Part shown: positions 30,539 to 37,046 of the stretch, piece after piece
Layout of the letters: the number at the start of each line of letters is the position of its first letter
How positions within the stretch are numbered: the stretch's first letter is position 1
Assembly (NCBI GenBank): GCA_025361585.1
Contig: JANYKK010000146.1
Coordinates: 1 to 40,722, forward strand
Direction of reading: 5' to 3'
From: Methylobacter sp.
Lineage (GTDB): Bacteria > Pseudomonadota > Gammaproteobacteria > Methylococcales > Methylomonadaceae
DNA: 40,722 nucleotides
The notes under the pieces: generated by a model
Told to the model about the DNA's origin: nothing
What the model saw: only the letters and a program-made list of their open reading frames with translations
Databases searched by the model: none
Position numbers and translations under genes: made by a program

Positions 30539-31524
30539 GCGCGCCTCTCAATCCACTGAGTGCAGGCCAGCCGCCAGTCATCGGCTTCGATACGCGCGAC
30601 ATGGCTCATACCGTCACCAGCTTTAGATTTTCGTTCGTGCCATGCAGCGAACATTGGCACAGCCGTATCCTTGAAAAACCTATCCATGAACAGTGTAGCC
30701 TGCAAAGGTTCGTCAAGGAACGCACTCAGATTAGACATCCAACTACGGTGGTCTGAATTAACGATTGGCATGGGGGCGACTGTCAATTCGTTCGCCAAAT
30801 TGTAGTGATCATTGATCACACAATGGCTTGCCATGACTTCGCGCGCTTCCGTGGAGTTGAGCTCTGGCAAACTTGTGTAAAGGTGGAAGTTATTACTGAA
30901 TTGATAGTAATATCCAATACCGATGCCAAGAGCTGCTGCCATGAATTCCAACAGAAAACTCATGTGGACAGCATTCGCCCCGTAAGCTCCCCAGTAGATA
31001 TCATTGCTTCGGTTGCACACCGTCATGTCTAGATGGTCTTCGCGAATACGGAAATAGATATGGGTATTGCAAGGAACATCTTTACTAAAGCTACCCAAAT
31101 CATTGATCCCATCCCACATCGCGATAACCACCCGACGATCAGCAGGATTGGCCTTCAGCATTTCGACAGCACGCCAAATCTGATCAATGCCGAAGTAGTG
31201 CCGCCATCGGTTTCCGTAGGCGCCGTTCACACTTTTGCCATCATCGCTGTATTCCAAGAATCTCTTGTTGAAGTATGCAGGCCAGGCAACATCACTACGA
31301 CCTGCCAGCATCCACATGGCCTCCATGAAGTGGAAGAATGGATTGGCGTCACGCAGGGGATTGAATAGCACACGTTCTTCAGACTTGGCATACATCGTCA
31401 TCACTGGGCATGGGGAAACAAGAACCGGCCCATTTCGGCTTTCTTCGATGGTGCCATGCTCGTTCAAATAACGAAGGCCGTGAGCCAGCGCATGATTGAC
31501 ATTCAGTGCTGGGATAACATACAT
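30535..31524 (-). CDS. Thymidylate synthase family: dTMP synthase or dUMP hydroxymethylase
   Basis: A 329-residue product. Motifs of the ThyA fold are E-A-M-W-M-L-A-G near 68-75, the phosphate-binding Arg pair R130-R131, the catalytic Cys152 in V-P-C-N, N-R-S-N-D at 171-175 with G-A-Y-G-A-N at 179-184, and the F-S-N-N-F-H-L-Y segment near 209-216. The usual P-C-H is P-C-N here. In ordinary ThyA the product is dTMP; in phages with hydroxymethyluracil, a relative makes hydroxymethyl-dUMP. The neighbours make the second likely, but sequence alone does not decide. Asn184 fits dUMP rather than dCMP as substrate. GGAGG precedes the ATG at 31524; it overlaps the upstream stop. Confidence 0.85.
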   Translation of the reverse strand: MYVIPALNVNHALAHGLRYLNEHGTIEESRNGPVLVSPCPVMTMYAKSEERVLFNPLRDANPFFHFMEAMWMLAGRSDVAWPAYFNKRFLEYSDDGKSVNGAYGNRWRHYFGIDQIWRAVEMLKANPADRRVVIAMWDGINDLGSFSKDVPCNTHIYFRIREDHLDMTVCNRSNDIYWGAYGANAVHMSFLLEFMAAALGIGIGYYYQFSNNFHLYTSLPELNSTEAREVMASHCVINDHYNLANELTVAPMPIVNSDHRSWMSNLSAFLDEPLQATLFMDRFFKDTAVPMFAAWHERKSKAGDGMSHVARIEADDWRLACTQWIERRA

Positions 31525-32366
31525 CACAGTCCTCCAGGGTATAGTGAGCGAGGCTTGCCTTCGCCTAGACGAGTTCGCTCATACTTATCGAATTCGCATA
31601 AGCAGTTCTGCAAATCCTGTGCATGGAGTTCAGGCCATCCAACAGAATCTGTAAGAGGATCGATATGCGTCTTGAGTTCCAGCAGTGTTGGGTGCCAAGT
31701 GGCACCGGGCCAAGTGGCATCAACGGGACGGCTGGCGACCCTGTTAAGCCCCCGACGACTACCGGGGCCACTAGCGGCCCAGTCCCACCAATCAGGCGCC
31801 TTAAAGAGCTCGCCAGCGTATTTCGTATCAGCAATCACCTGCCCCGTCATGAAGCTTCCCATACCGTTGAACTTGCTCAAGCGATCGAAGAAGCTCTGGA
31901 GAGTGTCACCCTGGCGTGGGCGCAGCTTATCACAGTTCGCCCACAAGGGATTCAGGACATACTGCACGAGATAGTCGACCTTGTCCATGGAGTGGCCGTT
32001 AGTGGAAACGATGTAGGCACCGCTGAATGCCTTCTTCCCTTCGTCCCGTTGCCGGTGCATGGCCTCGGTGAACCATACGGAATTCCAGGGCACCGGGTAG
32101 CCGATACGGGCCAGTGATTCAGGCCAGTTGACGAGTCGTGCCACCACCATCGCGAACCACAGGTCAGGATCGTCAGCATTCGGCTTGCGCCAATTCTCAG
32201 TGATCCACTGAGTTACTGAATCTAATTCTCGATAGATATTACAGAATCGGTAGCTGCCCAGAATCTTGTCGCGAGTCCAGGGCTTCTGGCCACCAGCGAT
32301 CTTAGCTTGGTAGATTAAGTGACGTTCTTTAATGAATGCCCAAAGTTCAGCGACTCGCAGCGTCAT
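31524..32366 (-). CDS. Alpha-glutamyl/putrescinyl-thymine pyrophosphorylase-like (HMUDK helical domain) protein
   Basis: A 280-residue product. The stretch L-W-A-F-I-K-E-R-H, K-P-W-T-R-D-K-I-L, Y-R-F-C-N-I-Y-R-E-L-D, W-F-A-M-V-V-A-R-L-V-N-W-P and the later G-A-Y-I-V-S-T-N-G pattern is one I know from phage proteins annotated as alpha-glutamyl/putrescinyl-thymine pyrophosphorylase (clade 3) or the helical domain of hydroxymethyl-dU DNA kinase. Such proteins act on 5-hydroxymethyluracil in DNA to add amino compounds. The ATG at 32366 is chosen because GAAGG stands ahead. It overlaps the glycosyltransferase-like gene by 20 bases and the thymidylate-synthase homologue by one base. The exact reaction is inferred. 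Confidence 0.78.
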   Translation of the reverse strand: MTLRVAELWAFIKERHLIYQAKIAGGQKPWTRDKILGSYRFCNIYRELDSVTQWITENWRKPNADDPDLWFAMVVARLVNWPESLARIGYPVPWNSVWFTEAMHRQRDEGKKAFSGAYIVSTNGHSMDKVDYLVQYVLNPLWANCDKLRPRQGDTLQSFFDRLSKFNGMGSFMTGQVIADTKYAGELFKAPDWWDWAASGPGSRRGLNRVASRPVDATWPGATWHPTLLELKTHIDPLTDSVGWPELHAQDLQNCLCEFDKYERTRLGEGKPRSLYPGGL

Positions 32367-33120
32367 TGTATGCCTTCTTCCACTGGACCTGCACATCGAG
32401 GCGAGTGGCGCCTCCCCACGCGACCTTGGTGGTCTTTTCAACGAGTTTCACGTATTTGGGATGGACTTCTGCCAGTTTGCGAGCATCAGCACTTTGCACT
32501 TCAAGAGAACGTGTAATGGAACATCCACCTGGGGCGTTGGAAGAACCTTGATCTTGAACCCAGTGAGCAAGAACACAATTCGCTAGCCCAAGTTCAAGAA
32601 GTTGAAGTGTGGCATCAAAATCACACATGTTTCCGCCACGCTTAAAATCAATCTTGTGTTTCCGGCAAATCGCGACATCGTAAGCCAGGATGCGCATCAT
32701 GCGGGTGCAGAAAGTGAAGGGCTCGGTGACTCGGTTGGCCCCTTCTCTCCCCATTACGCCGACATGGGAGTATCGCAGAAGTTGGAAACTGATCGTAGTG
32801 AACATGTCAATCTTTTCGAGGTCTGATGCCGGCTCGAACTTCGTAAGATCATCCATGCGCCGTTTGTAGAACCGTAGGTCGTCATCTAGCATACAGATCT
32901 GGGGCCCAAATCGTTTGTGATCATGCTTATCGACAATGAACTGGCGCTTGGCTGCGATTCCACGAACTTCCGATGGACAGACTAGTATGGGTTGAGCGCC
33001 AAACTTCGAAGCTTCCTCCTCGTATACGACAAGAACTGCCTTCTTGCGAAGCGGCTCCGGCAGGTTATTCAGGGTGACCTGTTTTCCTACTCTCCCGTAG
33101 GTGGGGATGTAAATGATCAC
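32347..33120 (-). CDS. Glycosyltransferase-like protein (GT-A; TET-associated type)
   Basis: A 257-residue product. I-I-Y-I-P-T-Y-G-R at the start, a first beta-alpha unit with K-A-V-L-V-V-Y, I-A-A-K-R-Q-F-I-V, and the metal-site pattern I-C-M-L-D-D-D-L-R-F near residue 95 fit a GT-A nucleotide-sugar transferase. It resembles the phage TET-associated glycosyltransferase group predicted to modify bases in DNA. The start is GTG at 33120 with GGAGGG 7 bases upstream, which lies in the tail of the preceding terminator. It heads the five-gene modification operon. A sugar on hydroxymethyluracil is one possible product. Confidence 0.72.
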   Translation of the reverse strand: MIIYIPTYGRVGKQVTLNNLPEPLRKKAVLVVYEEEASKFGAQPILVCPSEVRGIAAKRQFIVDKHDHKRFGPQICMLDDDLRFYKRRMDDLTKFEPASDLEKIDMFTTISFQLLRYSHVGVMGREGANRVTEPFTFCTRMMRILAYDVAICRKHKIDFKRGGNMCDFDATLQLLELGLANCVLAHWVQDQGSSNAPGGCSITRSLEVQSADARKLAEVHPKYVKLVEKTTKVAWGGATRLDVQVQWKKAYNDAASR

Positions 33121-33125
33121 TTGCC

Positions 33126-33170
33126 TACCCTCCAAAGAAAGGGAGTGGCGTCGTCAGCCGCCACTCCCTT
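33126..33170 (-). terminator. Strong rho-independent terminator before the modification operon
   Basis: On the - strand GGGAGTGGCG (complement of 33159-33168) pairs perfectly with CGCCACTCCC (33141-33150), with an 8-base loop, followed by TTTCTTT. It lies 15 bases past the stop at 33185. The downstream operon's first ribosome binding site is inside its trailing sequence, so that operon may be read by leakage through this terminator or from a promoter I did not see. Confidence 0.88.
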
Positions 33171-33184
33171 GTTCTACCTAGGAT

Positions 33185-33481
33185 CTAGTAGAGTTCGATG
33201 AACTCGTGCTCCACATCATAGCGCAGGGCCGCAGTCGTGCCACCATTGGCGAGGAAATCGTCAGTGGTCTTGGAAGTGGCATAGAGCGAAAAGATCTGGA
33301 AGGCGTTGCTGGAAGGACGCTTGGGGTTGTCCTTCACGAGCACGCGGATCTTCTGGTTCTCGACACGCTTTCCACGAGTCTTCGGCTCGGCACCGTCAGC
33401 AACGACAGGAGCCTTGGGGGCCTTGGCGGGCTTCGCTGCATCGGCAGCAGCCTTCGCGGGGGTGGGGACAGGAGAGGCCAT
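33185..33481 (-). CDS. Small phage protein, paralogue of the protein at 7492
   Basis: A 98-residue product. An Ala/Lys/Pro-rich N-terminus (residues 1-40) is followed by I-R-V-L-V-K-D-N-P-K-R-P, F-S-L-Y-A-T-S-K-T-T-D-D-F, and H-E-F-I-E-L-Y at the end. The last 55 residues parallel the gene at 7492. AAAAGGAGCCATTT before the ATG at 33481 is an excellent site and sets this start. The frame is also open upstream for 91 codons (see the longer entry). Both paralogues end in strong terminators, so each is probably a highly made small protein. Function unknown. Confidence 0.78.
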   Translation of the reverse strand: MASPVPTPAKAAADAAKPAKAPKAPVVADGAEPKTRGKRVENQKIRVLVKDNPKRPSSNAFQIFSLYATSKTTDDFLANGGTTAALRYDVEHEFIELY

Positions 33482-33754
33482 AAATGGCTCCTTTTCGAAA
33501 AAGGCTAGGATCTTCCTAGCGCGTAGGGTGATGATCACCCCGTAGCCCAGCACTTTCCAGATCGTTTTCGCAAATCCCGCGATGGGATGCTCTGGATATT
33601 GCCAGACGAAGGTTGAATCAAACTGCTGGTTGGGCAGCTTGAGAAGGTCGATGTTCTTCTTGGTTCGGCCAACATAGGTGGTGAATTTCTCTCCAACTTC
33701 GACCCGTAAGATCGTGTGGCTATTCTTATCACTCATCACCATGTAGTCTGGCAC
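33185..33754 (-). CDS. Possible longer composite product with N-terminal extension
   Basis: From the GTG at 33754 (GAGG 6 bases upstream) the frame is open for 189 residues and reads through the internal ribosome binding site of the shorter gene. The extension has protein-like features (Y-V-G-R-T-K-K-N-I-D-L-L-K-L-P and P-E-H-P-I-A-G-F-A) and follows a good promoter candidate, so it is probably coding rather than leader. It may be a separate gene whose stop was lost. Whether the long form is made cannot be read from the sequence. Confidence 0.5.
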   Translation of the reverse strand: MPDYMVMSDKNSHTILRVEVGEKFTTYVGRTKKNIDLLKLPNQQFDSTFVWQYPEHPIAGFAKTIWKVLGYGVIITLRARKILAFFEKEPFMASPVPTPAKAAADAAKPAKAPKAPVVADGAEPKTRGKRVENQKIRVLVKDNPKRPSSNAFQIFSLYATSKTTDDFLANGGTTAALRYDVEHEFIELY

Positions 33755-33794
33755 GCGAACCTCAGTGAACGTCGGTAATTACTAGTGGACTAAT

Positions 33795-33823
33795 AGTATG
33801 GCATCCGTTACATTCACGCGCAA
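33795..33823 (-). promoter_or_regulatory. Leftward sigma-70-type promoter candidate
   Basis: Reading leftward: TTGCGC at 33823-33818, a 17-base spacer and CATACT at 33800-33795 (four of six consensus positions at each box). Transcription would start near 33788, about 34 bases before the GTG of the composite gene. The -10 has no ACCTTAAGGT palindrome. Confidence 0.6.
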
Positions 33824-33829
33824 GGGTTT

Positions 33830-33847
33830 GAGAAAATTATTTTTCTC
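33830..33847 (-). terminator. AT-rich hairpin at the end of the helicase gene
   Basis: GAGAAAA (33830-33836) and TTTTCTC (33841-33847) pair perfectly around TTAT. The helicase stop codon (33837-33839) is in the loop. The stem is weak in GC, so termination may be partial. Confidence 0.4.
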
Positions 33848-35276
33848 GGTCCTCAGCATAATTCTTAAGTGCTGTAAGAAGTCGATTTTGAGTCTTGTCC
33901 TTGATATTCCGACCGCGCATCACCAACTCATCAACTGTATTACGGGCGATAATATGATGGCTCGTGACATGCTTCGCTTTGTTGCCCTGGCGAAGAATAC
34001 GTTCCGTGAACTGCTGGTATATTTCTAAATCCCAAATCTGTGAATACCAGCAGACATGCTGTGCATTTGAATACTGAAGGTTCAGCCCATGCCCTACAGA
34101 TTGAGGTTGCGCCACGAGAATAGTGATTTCTCCAGCATTCCATCGGTCTTCGATTTCTGTGAACTTATTAGCGGGGTAATCCTTTGCGTAGACGACATCA
34201 GGTCGGCCCTTAAATGCTTGGCGGATTCTATCAAGATCAGGATTGAACTCGTAGGCAACGAGTAGCTGCTGGCCACCAAGTTCTTCAACGAGATCAAGCA
34301 GGGCCTCATTCTTTTCGTAGTGTAGGTGCTGCCATAGATCACTCTTGACAAGAGGATCATATGTGAGGCCCTTGAAAACTCCACCACTTGCAATCTGCCG
34401 ACACTTAATTGCGGCAACAGAAGATGTAGAGGCCGCGACAAGCTGCCCCGAGCCAAGATTGGCGAATAGGTCGCGCTCCATTGCGTCATAGATTTTCCTT
34501 GCTGGTGGGGGAAGTTCTATATAGATATGATTTTCTAGATATTCTGGGAGTTCAAGGTAATCCCTTGCCGCGAGGCGAAGCACGAGGGGTTGAATGAGAT
34601 CATGAATGCGCTCCTCGCTGCCCTTCTTAAGAATATAGGTGTACCCGCCGAAGCCTACAGAGTCAAAGAATTCCATCCGAAACTTGGTGATATATGGGGT
34701 GAATGAACGGCCGAGATCGAGGATGAATATCTGACCGAACAAATCCATAAGACCGTTGGGGGCCGGAGTTCCAGTAAGAATCCATCGGCGTGAGAACTTA
34801 GGAAGATACGGCTTGAGCAGCTTAAATCTCTTTGTCTGCGTATGCTTGAATTTCGAAGACTCATCGATGACGAGCGTATCAATTTTGAGATTCTTGATGC
34901 GCTTCTCAGCCATGAGCCAGTCGAGGCCCTCAGGATTTATGACAAAGATGTCAGCATCTTCGCATAGGCCCTTCTCCTTGTCTTTCCCATGGAGCACGAC
35001 TGTCTTCAGCCCATGGAAGTCAGACCACTTTCGTGACTCCGCAGGCCAGACACCGTAGCAGACTCGTAATGGCGCGATCACTAGCACCCTTGATAACAAC
35101 TTCTGCGACTTGAGAATTTTCACCGCACCGAGGACAACGGACGTCTTTCCTAAGCCTGGGTCCAAGAAGAGTCCAGCCGCTGCGTGGGAAAGCAAGAACT
35201 TCACCGCATTCTGCTGATACTCGTGTGGTGTCCATTCTAAGTTGGATGGCTGCGATGGCCTGCTCACGATTGTCAT
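33837..35276 (-). CDS. SNF2-type superfamily 2 helicase
   Basis: A 479-residue product. Y-Q-Q-N-A-V-K-F near residue 20 is the Q-like motif; D-P-G-L-G-K-T-S near 40-47 is Walker A; D-E-S-S-K-F near 140 is motif II; T-G-T-P-A-P-N-G near 165 is motif III; G-H-G-L-N-L-Q and Q-Q-F-T-E-R-I-L-R-Q-G-N near 410-440 are motifs V and VI. This matches phage helicases that accompany VRR-NUC nucleases and probably act in recombination or fork repair. I start at the ATG of M-T-I-V-S-R-P (35276). The first 257 bases, including Walker A, overlap the nuclease frame. The ribosome binding site for this start is not strong, so coupling or frameshifting is possible. Confidence 0.88.
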   Translation of the reverse strand: MTIVSRPSQPSNLEWTPHEYQQNAVKFLLSHAAAGLFLDPGLGKTSVVLGAVKILKSQKLLSRVLVIAPLRVCYGVWPAESRKWSDFHGLKTVVLHGKDKEKGLCEDADIFVINPEGLDWLMAEKRIKNLKIDTLVIDESSKFKHTQTKRFKLLKPYLPKFSRRWILTGTPAPNGLMDLFGQIFILDLGRSFTPYITKFRMEFFDSVGFGGYTYILKKGSEERIHDLIQPLVLRLAARDYLELPEYLENHIYIELPPPARKIYDAMERDLFANLGSGQLVAASTSSVAAIKCRQIASGGVFKGLTYDPLVKSDLWQHLHYEKNEALLDLVEELGGQQLLVAYEFNPDLDRIRQAFKGRPDVVYAKDYPANKFTEIEDRWNAGEITILVAQPQSVGHGLNLQYSNAQHVCWYSQIWDLEIYQQFTERILRQGNKAKHVTSHHIIARNTVDELVMRGRNIKDKTQNRLLTALKNYAEDREK

Positions 35277-35502
35277 GTATTTCCACCTCGTATCCCGCAG
35301 CGCGGAGTTGTTCGTGGAGAAGTAGCTGGCCTGGAGTGGCTTCCCCACCAGGACGCTTGAATTCGATGAAGAATGGTGCGCTGCCGGGAATCCAGAAACA
35401 GCGGTCGGGCCAGGAACGACAGCCTATGCCGTTCATCTTACTTACCAGCATCCTCTTTCGTGCCCATGCTACGACAGGGGCTTCAATCTGCTTTTCCAGC
35501 AT
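35020..35502 (-). CDS. VRR-NUC domain nuclease
   Basis: A 160-residue product. Residues 20-75 carry the VRR-NUC pattern: K-M-N-G-I-G-C-R-S-W-P-D-R (Asp33), F-F-I-E-F-K-R-P-G-G (Glu47, Lys49) and a Gln at about 60 before the helix L-L-L-H-E-Q-L. Such nucleases cut structured DNA, for example junctions. The usual domain ends near residue 95. The further 65 residues overlap the helicase gene in another frame and include C-P-R-C and C-L-A-C pairs that could be a zinc ribbon or chance. GGGGATT precedes the ATG. Confidence 0.82.
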   Translation of the reverse strand: MLEKQIEAPVVAWARKRMLVSKMNGIGCRSWPDRCFWIPGSAPFFIEFKRPGGEATPGQLLLHEQLRAAGYEVEIHDNREQAIAAIQLRMDTTRVSAECGEVLAFPRSGWTLLGPRLRKDVRCPRCGENSQVAEVVIKGASDRAITSLLRCLACGVTKVV

Positions 35503-35782
35503 TTGTAATCCCCAAAAGTTCGTAGAGTTTTAGTTCCCATTTTCGCCACTTCGGTATTTCCAAAGGGGCGGGAGCAAACCGGGTAATTTGAGTGTTACGA
35601 CACTCAGTTTTAACTATTTCTGGCCTGATAATAGCGTAGCCATACATCTGCCGAAAATGCTCAGCGTCCTCCTTGCTCGCTAGTTCAACTACAGCAGCAT
35701 TTCTTTTAGATTCTGCTATTGCAGCTTCATTTTCAGGGCTGGTAGGCGAAAACCAGGGATCATTAGAATTTGCAGGGTCCAC
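35483..35782 (-). CDS. Hypothetical protein, 99 residues
   Basis: The start is GTG at 35782, with AAAGGATAAC just before; the frame is open further upstream but overlaps the nuclease gene there. The product begins V-D-P-A-N-S-N-D-P-W-F-S-P and ends in a helix K-W-E-L-K-L-Y-E-L-L-G. No family is recognised. It overlaps genes on both sides by 20 bases, so it is part of the tight nuclease/helicase run. Confidence 0.65.
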   Translation of the reverse strand: MDPANSNDPWFSPTSPENEAAIAESKRNAAVVELASKEDAEHFRQMYGYAIIRPEIVKTECRNTQITRFAPAPLEIPKWRKWELKLYELLGITNAGKAD

Positions 35783-36434
35783 CGTTATCCTTTCTAAAAT
35801 GGCACCATCGGCAAGCGTAGCTCGGCTTTGCGGCGAACATCGTATCATTGAGCATAGGGCGCACGCGCTCGCCCCACTCCATCTTTAGAAACTTGAGATC
35901 TTCACGCGTGAACGAAGTTGAAGTGAAAGTGCCGTGATCAAGATACCAGATCTCACCTTTCAGGACATCTTCATCAGGAAACTTCACGAAGCCGCCCAGC
36001 CCATAGAGTCCAAGCTGAGTCTGGTGCTCTTCGCGCACTTTACCAGTTTTGTGATCTACGATAACTCGTGGTTCGCCCCTTGGCTTGAAAATAAGATCCG
36101 TTTTAATGCGGCACCATGCGTCCTTCGACATCCAGCCAGTGGGCTCCCAATCTACTGTGAAGGCCCACTCTTGTTCTGCGATGGGCTTAGAAATTCGTGC
36201 CAGCTTCAGCTCCGCCTCGAACTCCTTGAGTTCAGGCGGCAGTTGACTCGTGCCACCCTTGCTTAGTGGGAGGGGCTTGGTGTTGACGAAGTCTTCGGCC
36301 ATCTTGTGGATAGCCGTTCCTCGATCCATAGCGGCGGAGCCTGGTTCGGACAGCTTATCCACGAATTTATACTTCGCCTTTGCCGGGCAGTCATCATAGC
36401 ATTTCCAGCGGGAGTAAGACCATTGAGTGATCAA
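35763..36434 (-). CDS. PD-(D/E)XK nuclease, Cas4/RecB-like
   Basis: A 223-residue product. S-Y-S-R-W-K-C-Y-D-D-C-P near the N-terminus gives two Cys; R-V-I-V-D-H-K-T-G-K at about 125-133 is the D-x-K core (Asp, Lys) of RecB/Cas4 nucleases; Y-A-C-R-W-C-H-F near 208-214 and C-K-F at the end give further Cys, so an iron-sulphur cluster is likely, as in Cas4. Such phage enzymes are 5'-3' or 3'-5' DNA exonucleases used in recombination. The start is TTG at 36434, behind AGGAGATAAC; the cluster of signals makes this clearer than the earlier TTG. It directly follows the PP2C stop. Confidence 0.82.
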   Translation of the reverse strand: MITQWSYSRWKCYDDCPAKAKYKFVDKLSEPGSAAMDRGTAIHKMAEDFVNTKPLPLSKGGTSQLPPELKEFEAELKLARISKPIAEQEWAFTVDWEPTGWMSKDAWCRIKTDLIFKPRGEPRVIVDHKTGKVREEHQTQLGLYGLGGFVKFPDEDVLKGEIWYLDHGTFTSTSFTREDLKFLKMEWGERVRPMLNDTMFAAKPSYACRWCHFRKDNGGPCKF

Positions 36435-36435
36435 G

Positions 36436-37044
36436 TTATCTCCTAACAACTACGATTGTCATGTCATCAGCCGCACCGCCATGTCGCGCCGCCTGCTGAA
36501 GTAGAAGAGTCGGAATATCGCTGAAGTGCTGTGCCTCTCGCTGCGCCTTCTGTAAAGATAGGCGGTCGAATGTCGTCCACGCACCGTCGGTGGCGAAAAT
36601 CAACCAATCTTCTGACTGAAGTCTTGTGTGGATGGGTGCAGCTATGTGAACTCCTGACCCAAGGCGCTTCTTGGTATCAACCCCAACGGAATTCAAGTAA
36701 AAATCGGCGCTATTCACCTTGTAACAGCGAGAGTCGCCTACTTGGATCCCGTAAACTCCCTCACCTATTACTGTGGCGGCGACCAGCGTGGTTTCTTTGC
36801 CACCTTCAAGATAGGCATCCAGTGATGCAGCGTAACATTCCCATGTATGAAATAGTTTTAGATCATTAGCACAAGTATTCCGCACCATCTTTGCTAGATA
36901 GGCGAGTGCCCGTGTAGCAACCCCGAAAGCACGCCCAGAGCCATCAGCAACAGCCACTATGAAGTGTGGATCGCGGATAATAGTGAAGGCATCCTCATTG
37001 CGTTCTCCGCTAGCCATTTTCTTTGTCGCGCCGTAGACTTCCAT
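36436..37044 (-). CDS. PP2C-type Ser/Thr protein phosphatase
   Basis: A 202-residue product with the complete metal-binding set of the PP2C family: R-N-E-D-A-F (15-20), V-A-D-G-S-G (32-37), T-T-L-V-A-A and V-G-D-S-R-C-Y (102-108), F-A-T-D-G-A-W (150-156) and A-D-D-M-T-I-V-V-V (192-200). It should remove phosphate from Ser/Thr in proteins using Mn or Mg. It lacks the regulatory extensions of host PP2Cs, so it is a bare catalytic domain. The ATG lies three bases behind the polymerase stop, with a weak GAAG site; translation is probably coupled. Its target is unknown. Confidence 0.88.
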   Translation of the reverse strand: MEVYGATKKMASGERNEDAFTIIRDPHFIVAVADGSGRAFGVATRALAYLAKMVRNTCANDLKLFHTWECYAASLDAYLEGGKETTLVAATVIGEGVYGIQVGDSRCYKVNSADFYLNSVGVDTKKRLGSGVHIAAPIHTRLQSEDWLIFATDGAWTTFDRLSLQKAQREAQHFSDIPTLLLQQAARHGGAADDMTIVVVRR

Positions 37045-37046
37045 GG

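Noticed and set aside
30535-31524. dCMP hydroxymethylase instead of a dUMP-type enzyme
   Set aside because: Asn is present in G-A-Y-G-A-N where dCMP enzymes have Asp, and the neighbours belong to thymine/hydroxymethyluracil pathways.
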